Positions 17,394 to 26,832 of a DNA stretch of 64,000 bases are shown here, in pieces. The translations under genes and the position numbers were made by a program. Under the pieces are notes generated by a model that worked only from the letters and a program-made list of their open reading frames with translations, had not been told where the DNA came from and made no database searches. This stretch comes from an uncultured Siphonobacter sp. (lineage in GTDB: Bacteria > Bacteroidota > Bacteroidia > Cytophagales > Spirosomataceae). The stretch lies in NCBI GenBank assembly GCA_913774715.1, contig CAJYHS010000005.1, positions 20,024-84,023 of the forward strand. The letters are read 5' to 3'. The stretch's first letter is position 1. Every line of letters starts with the position of its first letter.

Positions 17394-18755
17394 TCAGTCT
17401 TTAGGATTGGTAATAACTAAAACTACCCCATTTTTTGCCTTCGTACCGTACTGTTCAATAGCTGAATTCCCTTTTAATACGTGTATTTCTTTAATGTCTT
17501 CGGGCTCAATACCGGTCAGATCGGCTATCTCCTTTCCATCAACGATATATATGGGCGTTTTGACGGTTGACTGGCCTGCCTCTCCTGATTCGATACTCCT
17601 GTTTCTCAACGAAATCTTTACTTTATCAACGCCGTTTACTTGACCGGAGGGGGCCTTTACCACATCCACCGATTGGATCTCGTCGGTGTTTACTTTTTCT
17701 ATTGCTTTCTTACTTACTTTTTCATCGTTAAGGTAATATTCTGTTTTTGCCTCTTCTTCAAGGGAAATCGCTTTGCGTTTCGGCGTAATTTTACTTTTAT
17801 CAGCAGTTTTTTTCTGAGTAACCACGCTATCTACCTGAAAGGACTTTCCGGATACTTTTACTGGTGCTGCACCGATAGTGTTAATCGTAATTTCTTCTAA
17901 TACCTGCCGGGGCGTAAAGGCCATTACCCAGAAAGCTAATAAGGGAAAAATGAGCAGCAGCTTAGCACTTTTCCAGGGAGCTGATGAAGGCGTATTAATC
18001 TGACGAATCCGATTTTTGAGTTCTGACACATTGAAGTACGTCCGAACAGGCACCGCCAGTCCACTTTGTCGCAAAAGATGATATTGATAATGGCGAGCAT
18101 TCAACCCATGAGTTAACACACCTTTGTCCGCCAAATATTCCAGGTTCTGACGAATGACCTTTACCCACCAGTTCACCAACGGATTAAACCAGAACACTAC
18201 CTGAAGCACTTCTCCCATCATCACATCCCAGGAATGCCCCTGCTCGGCGTGCACCTGTTCGTGCAGTAATACTTCTGTCAATTCATGCGAAGTAAACTGA
18301 GCGGGATTCATGAAAATCCACCGAAAGAACGAAAAGGGAGCCGTTTCCTGAGAAGGAATTAAAATTGGCTGTTCGTTGATGGACGAAAGTCTGGAATCCT
18401 TATAAAGCTGGTATACGCCGATAAACTGGCCCGTTAACCGAAAACTCATCACCAGCATTCCAATTATCCAGATTCCCAGAAGAATAACCTCAATCGAAGG
18501 ATAACGGGATTGGGTTTGCTGAAGAGCTTCGTAGTGAAAACTTAGATCGGGTACGTAAGTCGTTACCTGCTGGAGCGTTTCTTCCTGAGATAACCACTCG
18601 TTCCAGGCGGGAATGGCCAACGAGGCTATTCCTGCCATCCAGAAAAACCAGCGATTCCAGCGGTAGTAGGTTTCTTTCTGTAAGAGTAAAGCGTATAAGC
18701 CCGCAAAACCAGCCAGACTCAAACTCGCTTGTACCAGATAAATCAGGATTTCCAT
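17394..18755 (-). CDS. M56 (BlaR1-like) metallopeptidase with TonB-plug-like C-terminus
   Basis: The 453-residue protein has membrane helices at about 4-24, 36-52, 90-108 and 270-287. The zinc motif HEQVH is at 165-169, followed by HSWDVMMGEVLQ, as in BlaR1/MecR1 peptidases. The C-terminal part, about 385-453, reads like a TonB-receptor plug: PIYIVDGKEI, EDIKEIHVLKGNSAIEQYG and NGVVLVITN. In the family, the peptidase cleaves or inactivates a BlaI-type repressor in response to envelope signals. The ATG at 18755 lies one base after the blaI stop; an ATG at 18773 would add six residues and overlap blaI. It has no penicillin-binding sensor domain. Confidence 0.88.
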   Translation of the reverse strand: MEILIYLVQASLSLAGFAGLYALLLQKETYYRWNRWFFWMAGIASLAIPAWNEWLSQEETLQQVTTYVPDLSFHYEALQQTQSRYPSIEVILLGIWIIGMLVMSFRLTGQFIGVYQLYKDSRLSSINEQPILIPSQETAPFSFFRWIFMNPAQFTSHELTEVLLHEQVHAEQGHSWDVMMGEVLQVVFWFNPLVNWWVKVIRQNLEYLADKGVLTHGLNARHYQYHLLRQSGLAVPVRTYFNVSELKNRIRQINTPSSAPWKSAKLLLIFPLLAFWVMAFTPRQVLEEITINTIGAAPVKVSGKSFQVDSVVTQKKTADKSKITPKRKAISLEEEAKTEYYLNDEKVSKKAIEKVNTDEIQSVDVVKAPSGQVNGVDKVKISLRNRSIESGEAGQSTVKTPIYIVDGKEIADLTGIEPEDIKEIHVLKGNSAIEQYGTKAKNGVVLVITNPKD

Positions 18756-18756
18756 G

Positions 18757-19107
18757 CTATTGGCCTTTTTCAATCATGGATAAAATCTCCCGCAGCTCGT
18801 CTGCTGAGATTTTCTGCTCTTTGGCAAAATGGGTTACCAGGTTTTTATAGGAGTCGTCGAAGTAATCTTTCACTACTTGTCCAGCCATAGCCTCCCGTTC
18901 GACGCCTGGGTAATACTCATACACATTACCGTAGCGACGGAATTTTACGTAGCCTTTCTTTTCAAGGTTTTTAAAGGTTGAAGCCAGTGTATTATAATGC
19001 GGCTTGGGTTCTGGCATGGCTTCCAAAATTACACCTAAGGTACCACGCTCCAATCGCCAGAGCGTTAGCATGGCGGCATCTTCCGCCGGAGTTAGCTTTT
19101 CCATCAT
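18757..19107 (-). CDS. BlaI/MecI/CopY family repressor
   Basis: The 116-residue protein starts with a winged helix: KLTPAEDAAMLTLWRLERG, then HYNTLASTFKNLEKKGYV and a wing RRYGNVYEYYP. The C-terminal half is a helical dimerisation region. It is a DNA-binding repressor whose removal depends on the M56 protease encoded one base downstream. The pair probably controls its own operon; no beta-lactamase gene is nearby, so other targets lie elsewhere. Confidence 0.93.
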   Translation of the reverse strand: MMEKLTPAEDAAMLTLWRLERGTLGVILEAMPEPKPHYNTLASTFKNLEKKGYVKFRRYGNVYEYYPGVEREAMAGQVVKDYFDDSYKNLVTHFAKEQKISADELREILSMIEKGQ

Positions 19108-19430
19108 CAGTTATATCCGAAAATTTCGGAAATCTACGTAATAAATAATGAACTACAGACTTTTAGTGTATAGATTATCAAACCTGGGAAGTATTTGTAA
19201 TCATTGTCACTGCTACCTTATCTACTGCCCGCTTTTCGCTGGCAGCATTCAATTTCAATTATGTAGACATATATGAACCTTTCAACGTTTTGCTGCCAGC
19301 TTTTCTGCTGGCAGCGGTTATTTTTAGTTGGTTCCTTTCGGATGGGAAGTCAAAAGTAGCTTTGAACTCACAGCGGATTATAATTCCAAAGTATAGTTGT
19401 GAACTACTGACAGAATGGCCCGAATCCTCT
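19108..19430. other. Intergenic region with repeated GCTGGCAGC hairpin
   Basis: These 323 bp hold no supported gene. The word GCTTTTCGCTGGCAGC (19231-19246) recurs almost exactly at 19299-19315. The second copy pairs with GCTGCCAGC (19292-19300) to make a 9-bp stem with a 6-nt loop. The hairpin has no strong T-run, so it is not a clear terminator. Confidence 0.55.
19153..19173. promoter_or_regulatory. Possible BlaI-type operator
   Basis: CTACAGAC (19153-19160) and GTGTATAG (19166-19173) form an imperfect dyad (6 of 8 positions), 46 bp upstream of the repressor start. BlaI/MecI operators centre on TACA/TGTA dyads. The assignment rests on position and partial symmetry only. Confidence 0.28.
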
Positions 19431-20387
19431 TTAATTCACCACATTAACCGGCGTTCCATTCAAAAAAGCTTTGATGTTATCTGCCGTCATTTGCAGTAAT
19501 CGACGGCGTGCTTCAAAGGCTACCCAGGCTACGTGTGGAGTAATTACACAATTTTTAGCTTCCTGCAATGGATTATCCGCTGAAGGTGGCTCTACAGAGA
19601 GGACATCCAGACCCGCTCCGGCAATTTTTCCCTGATTTAAAGCATCAGCTAAATCCTGCTCGACTATCAGTGGACCACGTCCCGTATTGATGAGGTAAGA
19701 CGTGGGCTTCATCCACTCTAACCGCTCGGCATTAATGATGCCTTTGGTTTCTTCCGTAAGTGGGCAATGCAGTGATAAGACGTCACTTTCCCGAAAAATG
19801 GTTTCCAGAGACATCATTTCCACGAACTCAAAACCAGTCGCTGGCTTGCCGCTCCGACGATGAGCGATTACCCGCATCCCAAAGGCCTGACCAATTTTAG
19901 CTACTTCCTTCGCAATACTTCCGAAACCAATCAAACCTAATGTCTTACCGGAAAGCTCCGTCAAAGGACTGAATGAGTAACAAAAATCAGGGCTATTTGC
20001 CCATTGCTTCTGCCGAACGGATTCCGCTAGTCGGGCTACGTCGTTGGTGAAGTGAAGTAGTAATGAAAAGGTATGCTGAGCCACGGCCCGTGAACTGTAA
20101 TCACTGACATTGGTAACCGGAATATTCCGCTGGCGGGCCGCTTCTGTATCTACAATATTATAACCTGTAGCCGTTACGCCGATATATTTGACATCAGGTA
20201 ATTGCTCCAGCACCTCAGCCGTTAACTTTGATTTATTGGTTAAAAGAATGTCTGCATCCTTGGCCTTCTCGACGATCTCTTCCGGCTTCACGCGGTCATA
20301 TACCACAAACTCGCCGATCTCCTGCAAGGGTGCCCAATCCAAGTCTCCGGGATTAAGTGTATAGCCATCCAGTAGTACAATTTTCAT
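19431..20387 (-). CDS. D-2-hydroxyacid dehydrogenase (glycerate dehydrogenase-like)
   Basis: The 318-residue protein has the NAD-binding motif LGLIGFGSIAKEVAKIG (GxGxxA-type) near residue 150. The catalytic residues of the family are present: Arg in NTGRGPLIVEQDL, a Glu in the GLDVLSVEPP segment, and His in CVITPHVAW. Such enzymes reduce 2-keto acids such as hydroxypyruvate or glyoxylate with NAD(P)H. Substrate cannot be fixed from sequence; the closest resemblance is glycerate/hydroxypyruvate reductase. It is monocistronic by spacing. Confidence 0.9.
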   Translation of the reverse strand: MKIVLLDGYTLNPGDLDWAPLQEIGEFVVYDRVKPEEIVEKAKDADILLTNKSKLTAEVLEQLPDVKYIGVTATGYNIVDTEAARQRNIPVTNVSDYSSRAVAQHTFSLLLHFTNDVARLAESVRQKQWANSPDFCYSFSPLTELSGKTLGLIGFGSIAKEVAKIGQAFGMRVIAHRRSGKPATGFEFVEMMSLETIFRESDVLSLHCPLTEETKGIINAERLEWMKPTSYLINTGRGPLIVEQDLADALNQGKIAGAGLDVLSVEPPSADNPLQEAKNCVITPHVAWVAFEARRRLLQMTADNIKAFLNGTPVNVVN

Positions 20388-20457
20388 AGGTCTGGTTTTA
20401 GATTGTAAAGATGTTAGCTGATTACAGCTCCTGTGTCAGAATAGTAATTTTAGAAAA

Positions 20458-20481
20458 AAAGACGCGAAAAATCGCGTCTTT
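20458..20481 (-). terminator. Terminator of the SGNH hydrolase gene
   Basis: Arms AAAGACGCGA and TCGCGTCTTT form a 10-bp perfect stem with a 4-nt loop. Read on the minus strand, a run of T follows, 25 bp after the stop codon at 20506. Confidence 0.88.
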
Positions 20482-20505
20482 GTCATTGTGCTGGAGCTGT
20501 TTTTA

Positions 20506-21159
20506 TTAATCTACCAATAATGGCTTAATTACTTCAACCCAACGACGATACCCTTCAGGCGTCATGTGCAGACTGTCTGATTTATATAAAATCGGTTCTG
20601 GACGAAGCTCTGCATTGAGCATGACAGGCCATACATCGAGATAGTCTGCATCTTCTTCACCATCCAGAAATGAACTCACCAAACGATTAAATTCCTGCAT
20701 TTCCGCTCGCTTGTTCCAACGCGAAGGAGCGGGTTTTGCAGAAATAAAAAGTACGGGTACCCGAGGCATATCCTTCCGGATTTTCGCATAAAGCTTAAAA
20801 AACTCCATGTACGCATCCTTGGGCGACTTACCCCCTGCGATGTCATTTTCTCCACAGTAAATAACAATCTGCTTAGGTTTATAAACGGGAATGATGCGTT
20901 GGTAGAAATAAGATACATCGGTTAACGTTGATCCACCAAAAGCCCGATTCAGTACGGGTTTATCAGGAAAAGCTTCTTTAATATTATCCCATAATCGCAA
21001 GGAAGAACTACCCACAAAGAGAATGGGATCTTTCACCGGAGGCGTGGTTTTGTCCTGTTCTTCGTAAGCTTTAATATCTCCTTCGTACTTGTTTTGAGCG
21101 TAGGATGAGAAGTGGAAGAGAAAGAGGGTAACGAAGGCAAAAAGAAATCGGTTTTTCAT
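20506..21159 (-). CDS. Secreted SGNH/GDSL-family hydrolase
   Basis: The 217-residue protein has a signal peptide ending SSYAQ (about residue 22). The four SGNH blocks are clear: block I FVGSSSLRLW with the nucleophile Ser, block II GGSTLTD, block III YCGENDI, and block V DSLHMTPEGY with Asp and His. Family members are esterases or deacetylases; secreted Bacteroidota members often deacetylate plant or host polysaccharides, but the substrate here is unknown. Confidence 0.92.
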   Translation of the reverse strand: MKNRFLFAFVTLFLFHFSSYAQNKYEGDIKAYEEQDKTTPPVKDPILFVGSSSLRLWDNIKEAFPDKPVLNRAFGGSTLTDVSYFYQRIIPVYKPKQIVIYCGENDIAGGKSPKDAYMEFFKLYAKIRKDMPRVPVLFISAKPAPSRWNKRAEMQEFNRLVSSFLDGEEDADYLDVWPVMLNAELRPEPILYKSDSLHMTPEGYRRWVEVIKPLLVD

Positions 21160-21259
21160 AAAACTGTATTTATTTGGTTTGAGGCCTTACCTAATAACGA
21201 AATCCAGGTCGTAGTGTTACCAGACGGTATCCAAATCTCAAACGGTTTCCAATAATAAA

Positions 21260-21282
21260 GGCGAATGGAAATTCCATTCGCC
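21260..21282 (-). terminator. Terminator of the MFS transporter gene
   Basis: Arms GGCGAATGGA and TCCATTCGCC form a 10-bp perfect stem with a 3-nt loop, 30 bp beyond the MFS stop. On the minus strand TTTATTATT follows. Confidence 0.8.
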
Positions 21283-21311
21283 CTCAAAGAAAGTCTGAAA
21301 TCTCTCTAAAC

Positions 21312-22643
21312 TCAAAGTTTTACTTCTTCCATTTTAGGAGCGAAGATATGCATCGCACCCCAGGCCAGCAGATAAGCAAAGCCGCAAATGATGAATACCA
21401 GGTTATAACCCGCCACGATATTACCCTCAGCTTTATAGGTATCCAGGATAGAACCAATCAGAATCGGGAATAACATCCCACCAATTGAACCAGCCATACC
21501 ACCCATACCTACGACTGAGCTTACCGCCCGTTTCGGGAACATATCCGAAGCCGTAGTGAAGATGTTGGCACTCCAAGCCTGGTGAGCAGCGGCCGCTAAC
21601 CCAATCAGAGCAACGGCTACCCAGATATCATTGATGTACTTGGCACTAATGATCGGAACTACGGCCAGGGCAAAAATCAACATTGCCATTTTACGGGCTT
21701 TAAAAACGGGCATACCACGTTTGATGAAGTAACCCGACAAATACCCGCCACCAATACTTCCGATGGTGGTTGCGGTATAGACGATAATCAGTGGTAAGCT
21801 TGGTTTCTTTAAATCCAGCTGGAAACGCTCGGCAAAGTAAGAAGGTAACCAGAACAGGAAAAACCACCAGATGGGATCGGTCAGCATTTTACCGAAAATG
21901 AATGCCCAAGTCTGCTTGATTCCAATCAGGCGTCCCCAGGAAATGGAACCACCTTCCGTTTCAGCTGTAGCAGCTGCCAGGTCACTATCGCTGTGAATGT
22001 GGGCGTATTCTACGGGATCCATGTTCTTTTTTCTGGATGGAATTTCATACATCACTAACCAGAAAATAAGCCAGATAAAACCAATGGCTCCGGTAATGAT
22101 GAAGGCCGCTTCCCAGCCATAAACGCCCAGGATCCAGGGGACCATGATGGGTGCTACAACAGCACCGATGTTGGCTCCTGAGTTAAAAATACCCGTGGCT
22201 AAAGCTCTTTCTTTTTTAGGAAACCATTCCGCAACTGATTTGATAGCTGTCGGGAAGTTACCCGCTTCACCTAAGCCAAGTAATACCCGAACGGTAATGA
22301 AACCCATAGTACTACTTACGATCGCGTGTAACATAGCCGCAATGCTCCAGAATACAATGGAAATGGTATACCCCATTTTGGTGCCGACTTTATCAACAAT
22401 CCGACCAAAAAGTAATAACCCGATGGCATACGCTGCCGAAAAGAACGTTACGATACGGCTATAGTCGGATTCGGTCCAATTAAATTCTTTTTCCAGGGTA
22501 GGTTTAAGCAGGCCGATGATCTGACGATCGACATAGTTGATCGTCGTGGCGAAGAAAAGTAACATAACCACTGTCCAGCGATAATTGCCCATTTTCGTTG
22601 GAGTTGACAGTGATTCGCCTACCTGCGGAGGATTAATATTCAT
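21312..22643 (-). CDS. MFS transporter, anion:cation symporter family (ExuT-like)
   Basis: The 443-residue protein has twelve predicted helices. Helix 1 ends in NYVDRQIIGLLKPTLEKEF and the first loop has LLFGRIVDKVGTKMGY, matching the ACS branch of the major facilitator superfamily (hexuronate, glucarate or phthalate carriers). The conserved EAGNFPTAIKSVAEWFPKKE stretch is typical of hexuronate transporters. Likely role: proton-coupled uptake of a sugar acid. No catabolic sugar-acid genes are adjacent, so the substrate is open. Confidence 0.92.
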   Translation of the reverse strand: MNINPPQVGESLSTPTKMGNYRWTVVMLLFFATTINYVDRQIIGLLKPTLEKEFNWTESDYSRIVTFFSAAYAIGLLLFGRIVDKVGTKMGYTISIVFWSIAAMLHAIVSSTMGFITVRVLLGLGEAGNFPTAIKSVAEWFPKKERALATGIFNSGANIGAVVAPIMVPWILGVYGWEAAFIITGAIGFIWLIFWLVMYEIPSRKKNMDPVEYAHIHSDSDLAAATAETEGGSISWGRLIGIKQTWAFIFGKMLTDPIWWFFLFWLPSYFAERFQLDLKKPSLPLIIVYTATTIGSIGGGYLSGYFIKRGMPVFKARKMAMLIFALAVVPIISAKYINDIWVAVALIGLAAAAHQAWSANIFTTASDMFPKRAVSSVVGMGGMAGSIGGMLFPILIGSILDTYKAEGNIVAGYNLVFIICGFAYLLAWGAMHIFAPKMEEVKL

Positions 22644-22741
22644 AGCAGTTGGGTACGTAAAGAGGTAATTGGGCTAAAAACAACCCGGTCTATGCGGAAT
22701 AGACGTTTTCAGCCTGCTTCTACCCTCATTCACCAAAAAAT

Positions 22742-22783
22742 AAAGAGCCGAATGACCAGATTTCTCCGACCATCCGGCTCTTT
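22742..22783 (-). terminator. Terminator of the M16 peptidase gene
   Basis: Arms AAAGAGCCG (22742-22750) and CGGCTCTTT (22775-22783) form a 9-bp stem around a partly paired loop. Read on the minus strand TTATTTTTT follows. It lies about 95 bp after the M16 stop. Confidence 0.8.
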
Positions 22784-22878
22784 AGCTTTAAAGTTTGAAA
22801 ACGTTGGACCAGCTAGTTACACGAAAATCTAAAACTTAATCAAACGGTCTCTAACATTCCAACTTTTACTCAAAATCA

Positions 22879-25674
22879 CTATTTCTTCTCTGGCATCAGC
22901 TTCACCTGAATCAGATTGGGGCCAAATACTTTAGCGGCCAAGGCTTTTACGGAAGCTACCGTTACCTTATCAACCAGACTCATTTCCTTGAGAATATCCT
23001 TAGGATCTTCGCCATTTTCGTAGCTGGATAATAATTCACCCAGCCAATACCGGTTTTCCTTTAGTTGCACTTCCAGCTGACGTTTGGTTTCAATTTTGAA
23101 TTTATCCACGTCGGTTTGCGAAGGGCCATTTTTCTTAAGATCCTCCAGCAGAGCAATCGTTTTTGTTCCTAATTCATCCACACGACTGGGGTTCGTTCCG
23201 TAGGCCAGTAAAAGCGTATACCGAGGTTTGGGTAGCTTTTCGGCACTGGCCTGTGCACCGATGTAATACACACCACTTTCTTTCTCGCGAATTTCTTCAA
23301 TCAGTTTGATATTCAGAATTTCCTCGATGGCACTCAGGTTGGTAACGTTTTCAGGCGTGTACACAAAGTCGCCGGAATAGACCAGACGAGCCGCCGACTT
23401 ATCGTCGATTCCCCGGTATACCGTCTTGTTCACTTTTCCTTTCAGCGGATGAATATTCAGATCTTTATACGTTTCCTTTTTACCCGTTGATGGCAATCCA
23501 CCGAGATACTTTTCCAGTAAGGGCTTCAGCTCCTCTACTTTGAAGTTCCCTACGAAGAAATAGGTAAAGTCAGCGGCATTGCCGAAGCGTTCTTTGTAGA
23601 TATTAAACGCTTTATCCACGTTAATTTTATCAACGTCGGCAGGTTTCATAGGCATGCGACGAGGATTGTAACTGCTCAGAGCGGCGGTAAGTGTATCTCT
23701 AAACACGGCCTCCGGATTGGGCGTATCGAAGCTCTGCTGCAATTCGTCTTTCAGGTTAGCCAGGTAACCCTTAATTACTTCGGGGTCTTTACGCGGAGCG
23801 GTAATATTGGCGTAGATTAACTGGAAAGCCGTTTCAGCATCTTTAGGCGAGAACGATCCTGCTAAGCCTTCCGTTGTTTCGCCTACATAAGTCGATACGT
23901 TGGCTACTTTACCCGTCAGGTATTTCTTAAGCTGAATGGCAGAGAAATCTGCTACCCCACCCTGAGCGGCGATTACGTTCGACTGATCAGCATTCAGATT
24001 TTCGGCTAAAGGATACAGCGAGGTTCCCCCGAAACTGTACGAGCGGAACAGAATTTCATCGTTTTTGAAAGTGGTAGGTTTCAGGACTACTTTCACGCCG
24101 TTCGACAAGGTCAGTTCCGTTATACCAATCTCTGGAATCTGCTTTTCAGCGGTTACTTTACCCGCCTTAGGCTGACTGGCTAATAAGGGTTTCGAAACCA
24201 CTTCGTCCACGTAAGCCGTTACGTTTTGTCCGGCATTATCAATCCATTCCAGCAACTGCGATTCTTTAGGCAGAGTTGCTTTGTCCTTTTCGGGAGCCAT
24301 AACAATAACCGCCCGGTTTTCCTTTGAAATCAGTTGTTTGGGTAACGCGTTAATTTCTTCGAGTTTAATTCCGGGTAACTCTTCCTTCACGAAAGCTGCA
24401 TAACGTTCCGTTCCCATCGAAGGCACGTCATTAATGAAGTCGTTCATGTACTCCATTGCGAAGGCTTCCGACTTGGTTTTATCCTTTTCTTTGAGACGTT
24501 TCTCCGTGGAAGTCATCAGGTTTTGCTTGGCTCGTTCCAGCTCAGTAGCCGTAAAACCAAATTTGGCTACCCGGGCGTTTTCGTCCAGAACGGCTTTCAA
24601 TCCTTTTTCAATACCTCCCGTTTTAGCTACGACACCGCTCACGTACGAATCGTAGTTACCCAGGAAGCTGCTCGTGGAACTAAATCCGTACTGAAATGGA
24701 GGATCGGCCTTCTGTGTTAACTCCTGCAAACGGTTATTCAGCATTTGGTTGAACAAAGCCCGTTTGATTTTCTCGCGAGTATCAGCAAAGGTTTTTTCCT
24801 TTAATTCGGGTAACCGCGTCAGAATCTGGACGATGGTGTAAGGCTGTTCCTTATCCGTCACAATCGCCACTTTGGTTTCTTTGTTATCGGGAATCGGAAA
24901 TACGCCCACGGGCTTGGGATTCGTAGCCGCAGGAATTGCTCCAAATTTATCCTGAATGATTTTCTCGACCTGAGCTACGTCAAAATCGCCCACCGCAATG
25001 ATGGCCTGATTCTGGGGTTGATACCAGGTTTTATAAAAGTTACGAATCGTTTCGGGCTTGAAATTTTTCAGAATTTCTTCCGTTCCGATCACGTTCCGCT
25101 GGCCCCATTTTGAGCCGTTCATAATCACAGGAAAATAGGCATCCCGCATGCGTTGCTGAGCCCCTTTGCCACCCCGAAGCTCTTCCAGAATAACGCCGCG
25201 TTCTTTATTAATCTCGGACTCATCCATGGTCAGATCGTGTGACCAATCTTCCAGAATATCGAAAGCCCGCAGGAACACCTTCATGGAATCCGTCGGCACG
25301 GGCAGGAAATAGACCGTCTGTTCGAAGCTGGTGAAGGCATTCAGGTCGTCTCCGAATTTAATCCCGTTGGATTGCAAAAAGCTAACCAATTCGTTTTTGG
25401 GAAAACTCTTCGTTCCGTTGAAGGCCATGTGCTCCGTAAAGTGAGCCAGACCGTTTTCCTGATCTTCTTCCTGAATGGAACCTACCTTTACCGCCAGCAT
25501 CAGATGAGCCCGATTTTGGGGTTCGGCATTTTTACGGATGTAATACGTCAGGCCGTTGGGTAGTTTTCCTACTTTGGTTTGGGGGTCAAACGGAATGGGC
25601 TGATTCAGGTTCTGAGCCACCGCATTCACGGCTATCATTACCATTCCAATCAATAAACTGGATCGAACTCTCAT
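22879..25674 (-). CDS. M16 family zinc metallopeptidase (two-repeat)
   Basis: The 931-residue protein has a signal peptide (ending AVAQ, about residue 21). Its first M16 repeat contains the inverted zinc motif HFTEH in GLAHFTEHMAFNGTKSFPKNE near residues 77-81, with a downstream Glu in NKERGVILEELRGG. The C-terminal repeat (about 510-931) lacks the zinc motif, as in pitrilysin-type enzymes. It likely degrades peptides in the periplasm. Length is normal for Bacteroidota members. It is monocistronic and ends at its own terminator. Confidence 0.95.
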   Translation of the reverse strand: MRVRSSLLIGMVMIAVNAVAQNLNQPIPFDPQTKVGKLPNGLTYYIRKNAEPQNRAHLMLAVKVGSIQEEDQENGLAHFTEHMAFNGTKSFPKNELVSFLQSNGIKFGDDLNAFTSFEQTVYFLPVPTDSMKVFLRAFDILEDWSHDLTMDESEINKERGVILEELRGGKGAQQRMRDAYFPVIMNGSKWGQRNVIGTEEILKNFKPETIRNFYKTWYQPQNQAIIAVGDFDVAQVEKIIQDKFGAIPAATNPKPVGVFPIPDNKETKVAIVTDKEQPYTIVQILTRLPELKEKTFADTREKIKRALFNQMLNNRLQELTQKADPPFQYGFSSTSSFLGNYDSYVSGVVAKTGGIEKGLKAVLDENARVAKFGFTATELERAKQNLMTSTEKRLKEKDKTKSEAFAMEYMNDFINDVPSMGTERYAAFVKEELPGIKLEEINALPKQLISKENRAVIVMAPEKDKATLPKESQLLEWIDNAGQNVTAYVDEVVSKPLLASQPKAGKVTAEKQIPEIGITELTLSNGVKVVLKPTTFKNDEILFRSYSFGGTSLYPLAENLNADQSNVIAAQGGVADFSAIQLKKYLTGKVANVSTYVGETTEGLAGSFSPKDAETAFQLIYANITAPRKDPEVIKGYLANLKDELQQSFDTPNPEAVFRDTLTAALSSYNPRRMPMKPADVDKINVDKAFNIYKERFGNAADFTYFFVGNFKVEELKPLLEKYLGGLPSTGKKETYKDLNIHPLKGKVNKTVYRGIDDKSAARLVYSGDFVYTPENVTNLSAIEEILNIKLIEEIREKESGVYYIGAQASAEKLPKPRYTLLLAYGTNPSRVDELGTKTIALLEDLKKNGPSQTDVDKFKIETKRQLEVQLKENRYWLGELLSSYENGEDPKDILKEMSLVDKVTVASVKALAAKVFGPNLIQVKLMPEKK

Positions 25675-25778
25675 GCAGAGTATAATGTTTAGTTTGCTAA
25701 GTAATGCAAGAAACGAAAGTTTTAGGTAAGAATACCAACATGAATTTGTAAGTGGAAAAAGGCTTCGGCTGAACGGTA

Positions 25779-26573
25779 TTATTCTTTGAAAGTCTCTGAC
25801 ATCTTACTGAACGAACGACGTAAACCTTTTAACATATCTTTTTCCGGAGGTAATGACCGTAAGCTTCGAAATGCGGCTTCGTAGTACTTGAGGGCTTTTC
25901 TGGCTTCAGTATCATCATAAAAGAGTCGTCGCCATTCGGGCTTCGTACCTTCGAAGGCCGGCACGCCAATAGCTCCTTGATAGAACCGGGAAGGAAGATT
26001 CAGAAACCGAGGCTCAAAATACTTCTGCTCCCGCTTGATTACCACATCGAAGTAATCCGCAACGTATTGAATATGTTGGCCTACCTTAGCCTTCAATTCA
26101 GCCTCGGAGAGGCGATGATCGGACTTTAGACGCCAGTTGTTATGCTTGGGGTCAAGTAAATCGTAATCTTCATACGTAAAGACCGTAGTGTATTTAAAAA
26201 GCCGGACACTGTCCAGACCAGGCAACTTTGCCGACCAGTAATTCGGAAAAACGGTGTGGACCTTTAATTGCAGATTAGGTAAGGCCAGAGCCTGCCGCTT
26301 AAGATAGATAGTCTGCTCGTCAGCGGAAAGCTCCCAGTCAAACATCCGGTAATTTCCCTGTCGCGTATAGCACACGACACGGCCACCCCGGTAGAAATTC
26401 AGGTAAGATTCGGCAGGTAAACCATCAATCGTGTCCGTGGGTAACCCCGAAACCGTCTCTATGTCAATGTCCGTAGTTTTCCAGCTTTTCACAAACTGAT
26501 CGCCCGGCTGAGAACAGGATACCAGACCTGCCACGGAAAGCATTAGTACTACAAGCGTCTGAATTCGCTTCAT
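25779..26573 (-). CDS. Lipoprotein of unknown function
   Basis: The 264-residue protein begins with a lipoprotein signal, lipobox GLVSC with Cys20. The N-terminal region (about 25-115) looks like a lipocalin-like beta domain (FVKSWKTTDIDIETV, VCYTRQGNYRMFDWELS). A charged helical C-terminal region follows, with EAELKAKVGQHIQYVADYFD-like segments. I recognise no named family. It lies upstream of, and on the same strand as, the M16 gene, but a 100-bp gap leaves cotranscription open. Confidence 0.7.
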   Translation of the reverse strand: MKRIQTLVVLMLSVAGLVSCSQPGDQFVKSWKTTDIDIETVSGLPTDTIDGLPAESYLNFYRGGRVVCYTRQGNYRMFDWELSADEQTIYLKRQALALPNLQLKVHTVFPNYWSAKLPGLDSVRLFKYTTVFTYEDYDLLDPKHNNWRLKSDHRLSEAELKAKVGQHIQYVADYFDVVIKREQKYFEPRFLNLPSRFYQGAIGVPAFEGTKPEWRRLFYDDTEARKALKYYEAAFRSLRSLPPEKDMLKGLRRSFSKMSETFKE

Positions 26574-26832
26574 CGCATTTTACTCTTTAAAGGTTTAGGT
26601 GGGATACTCTTTTCAAACTACTTCAACGTACAAATTAAATCCAATTCAAAACTAAATCGCGTACGTTCCGTTAGGTAGCTGGAGCAATAACGCGAAAGTT
26701 TTTTTTGATTGCGTACCTGAATGGCTTTTAGAAAAGTATTTTCGCATTGAGATCCAACTTTATACAAGGAATAAGTACCTGTTTTCGTATTTAACAAAGA
26801 ACTGATAACCTACCAATTTGATTTCCGTACGC

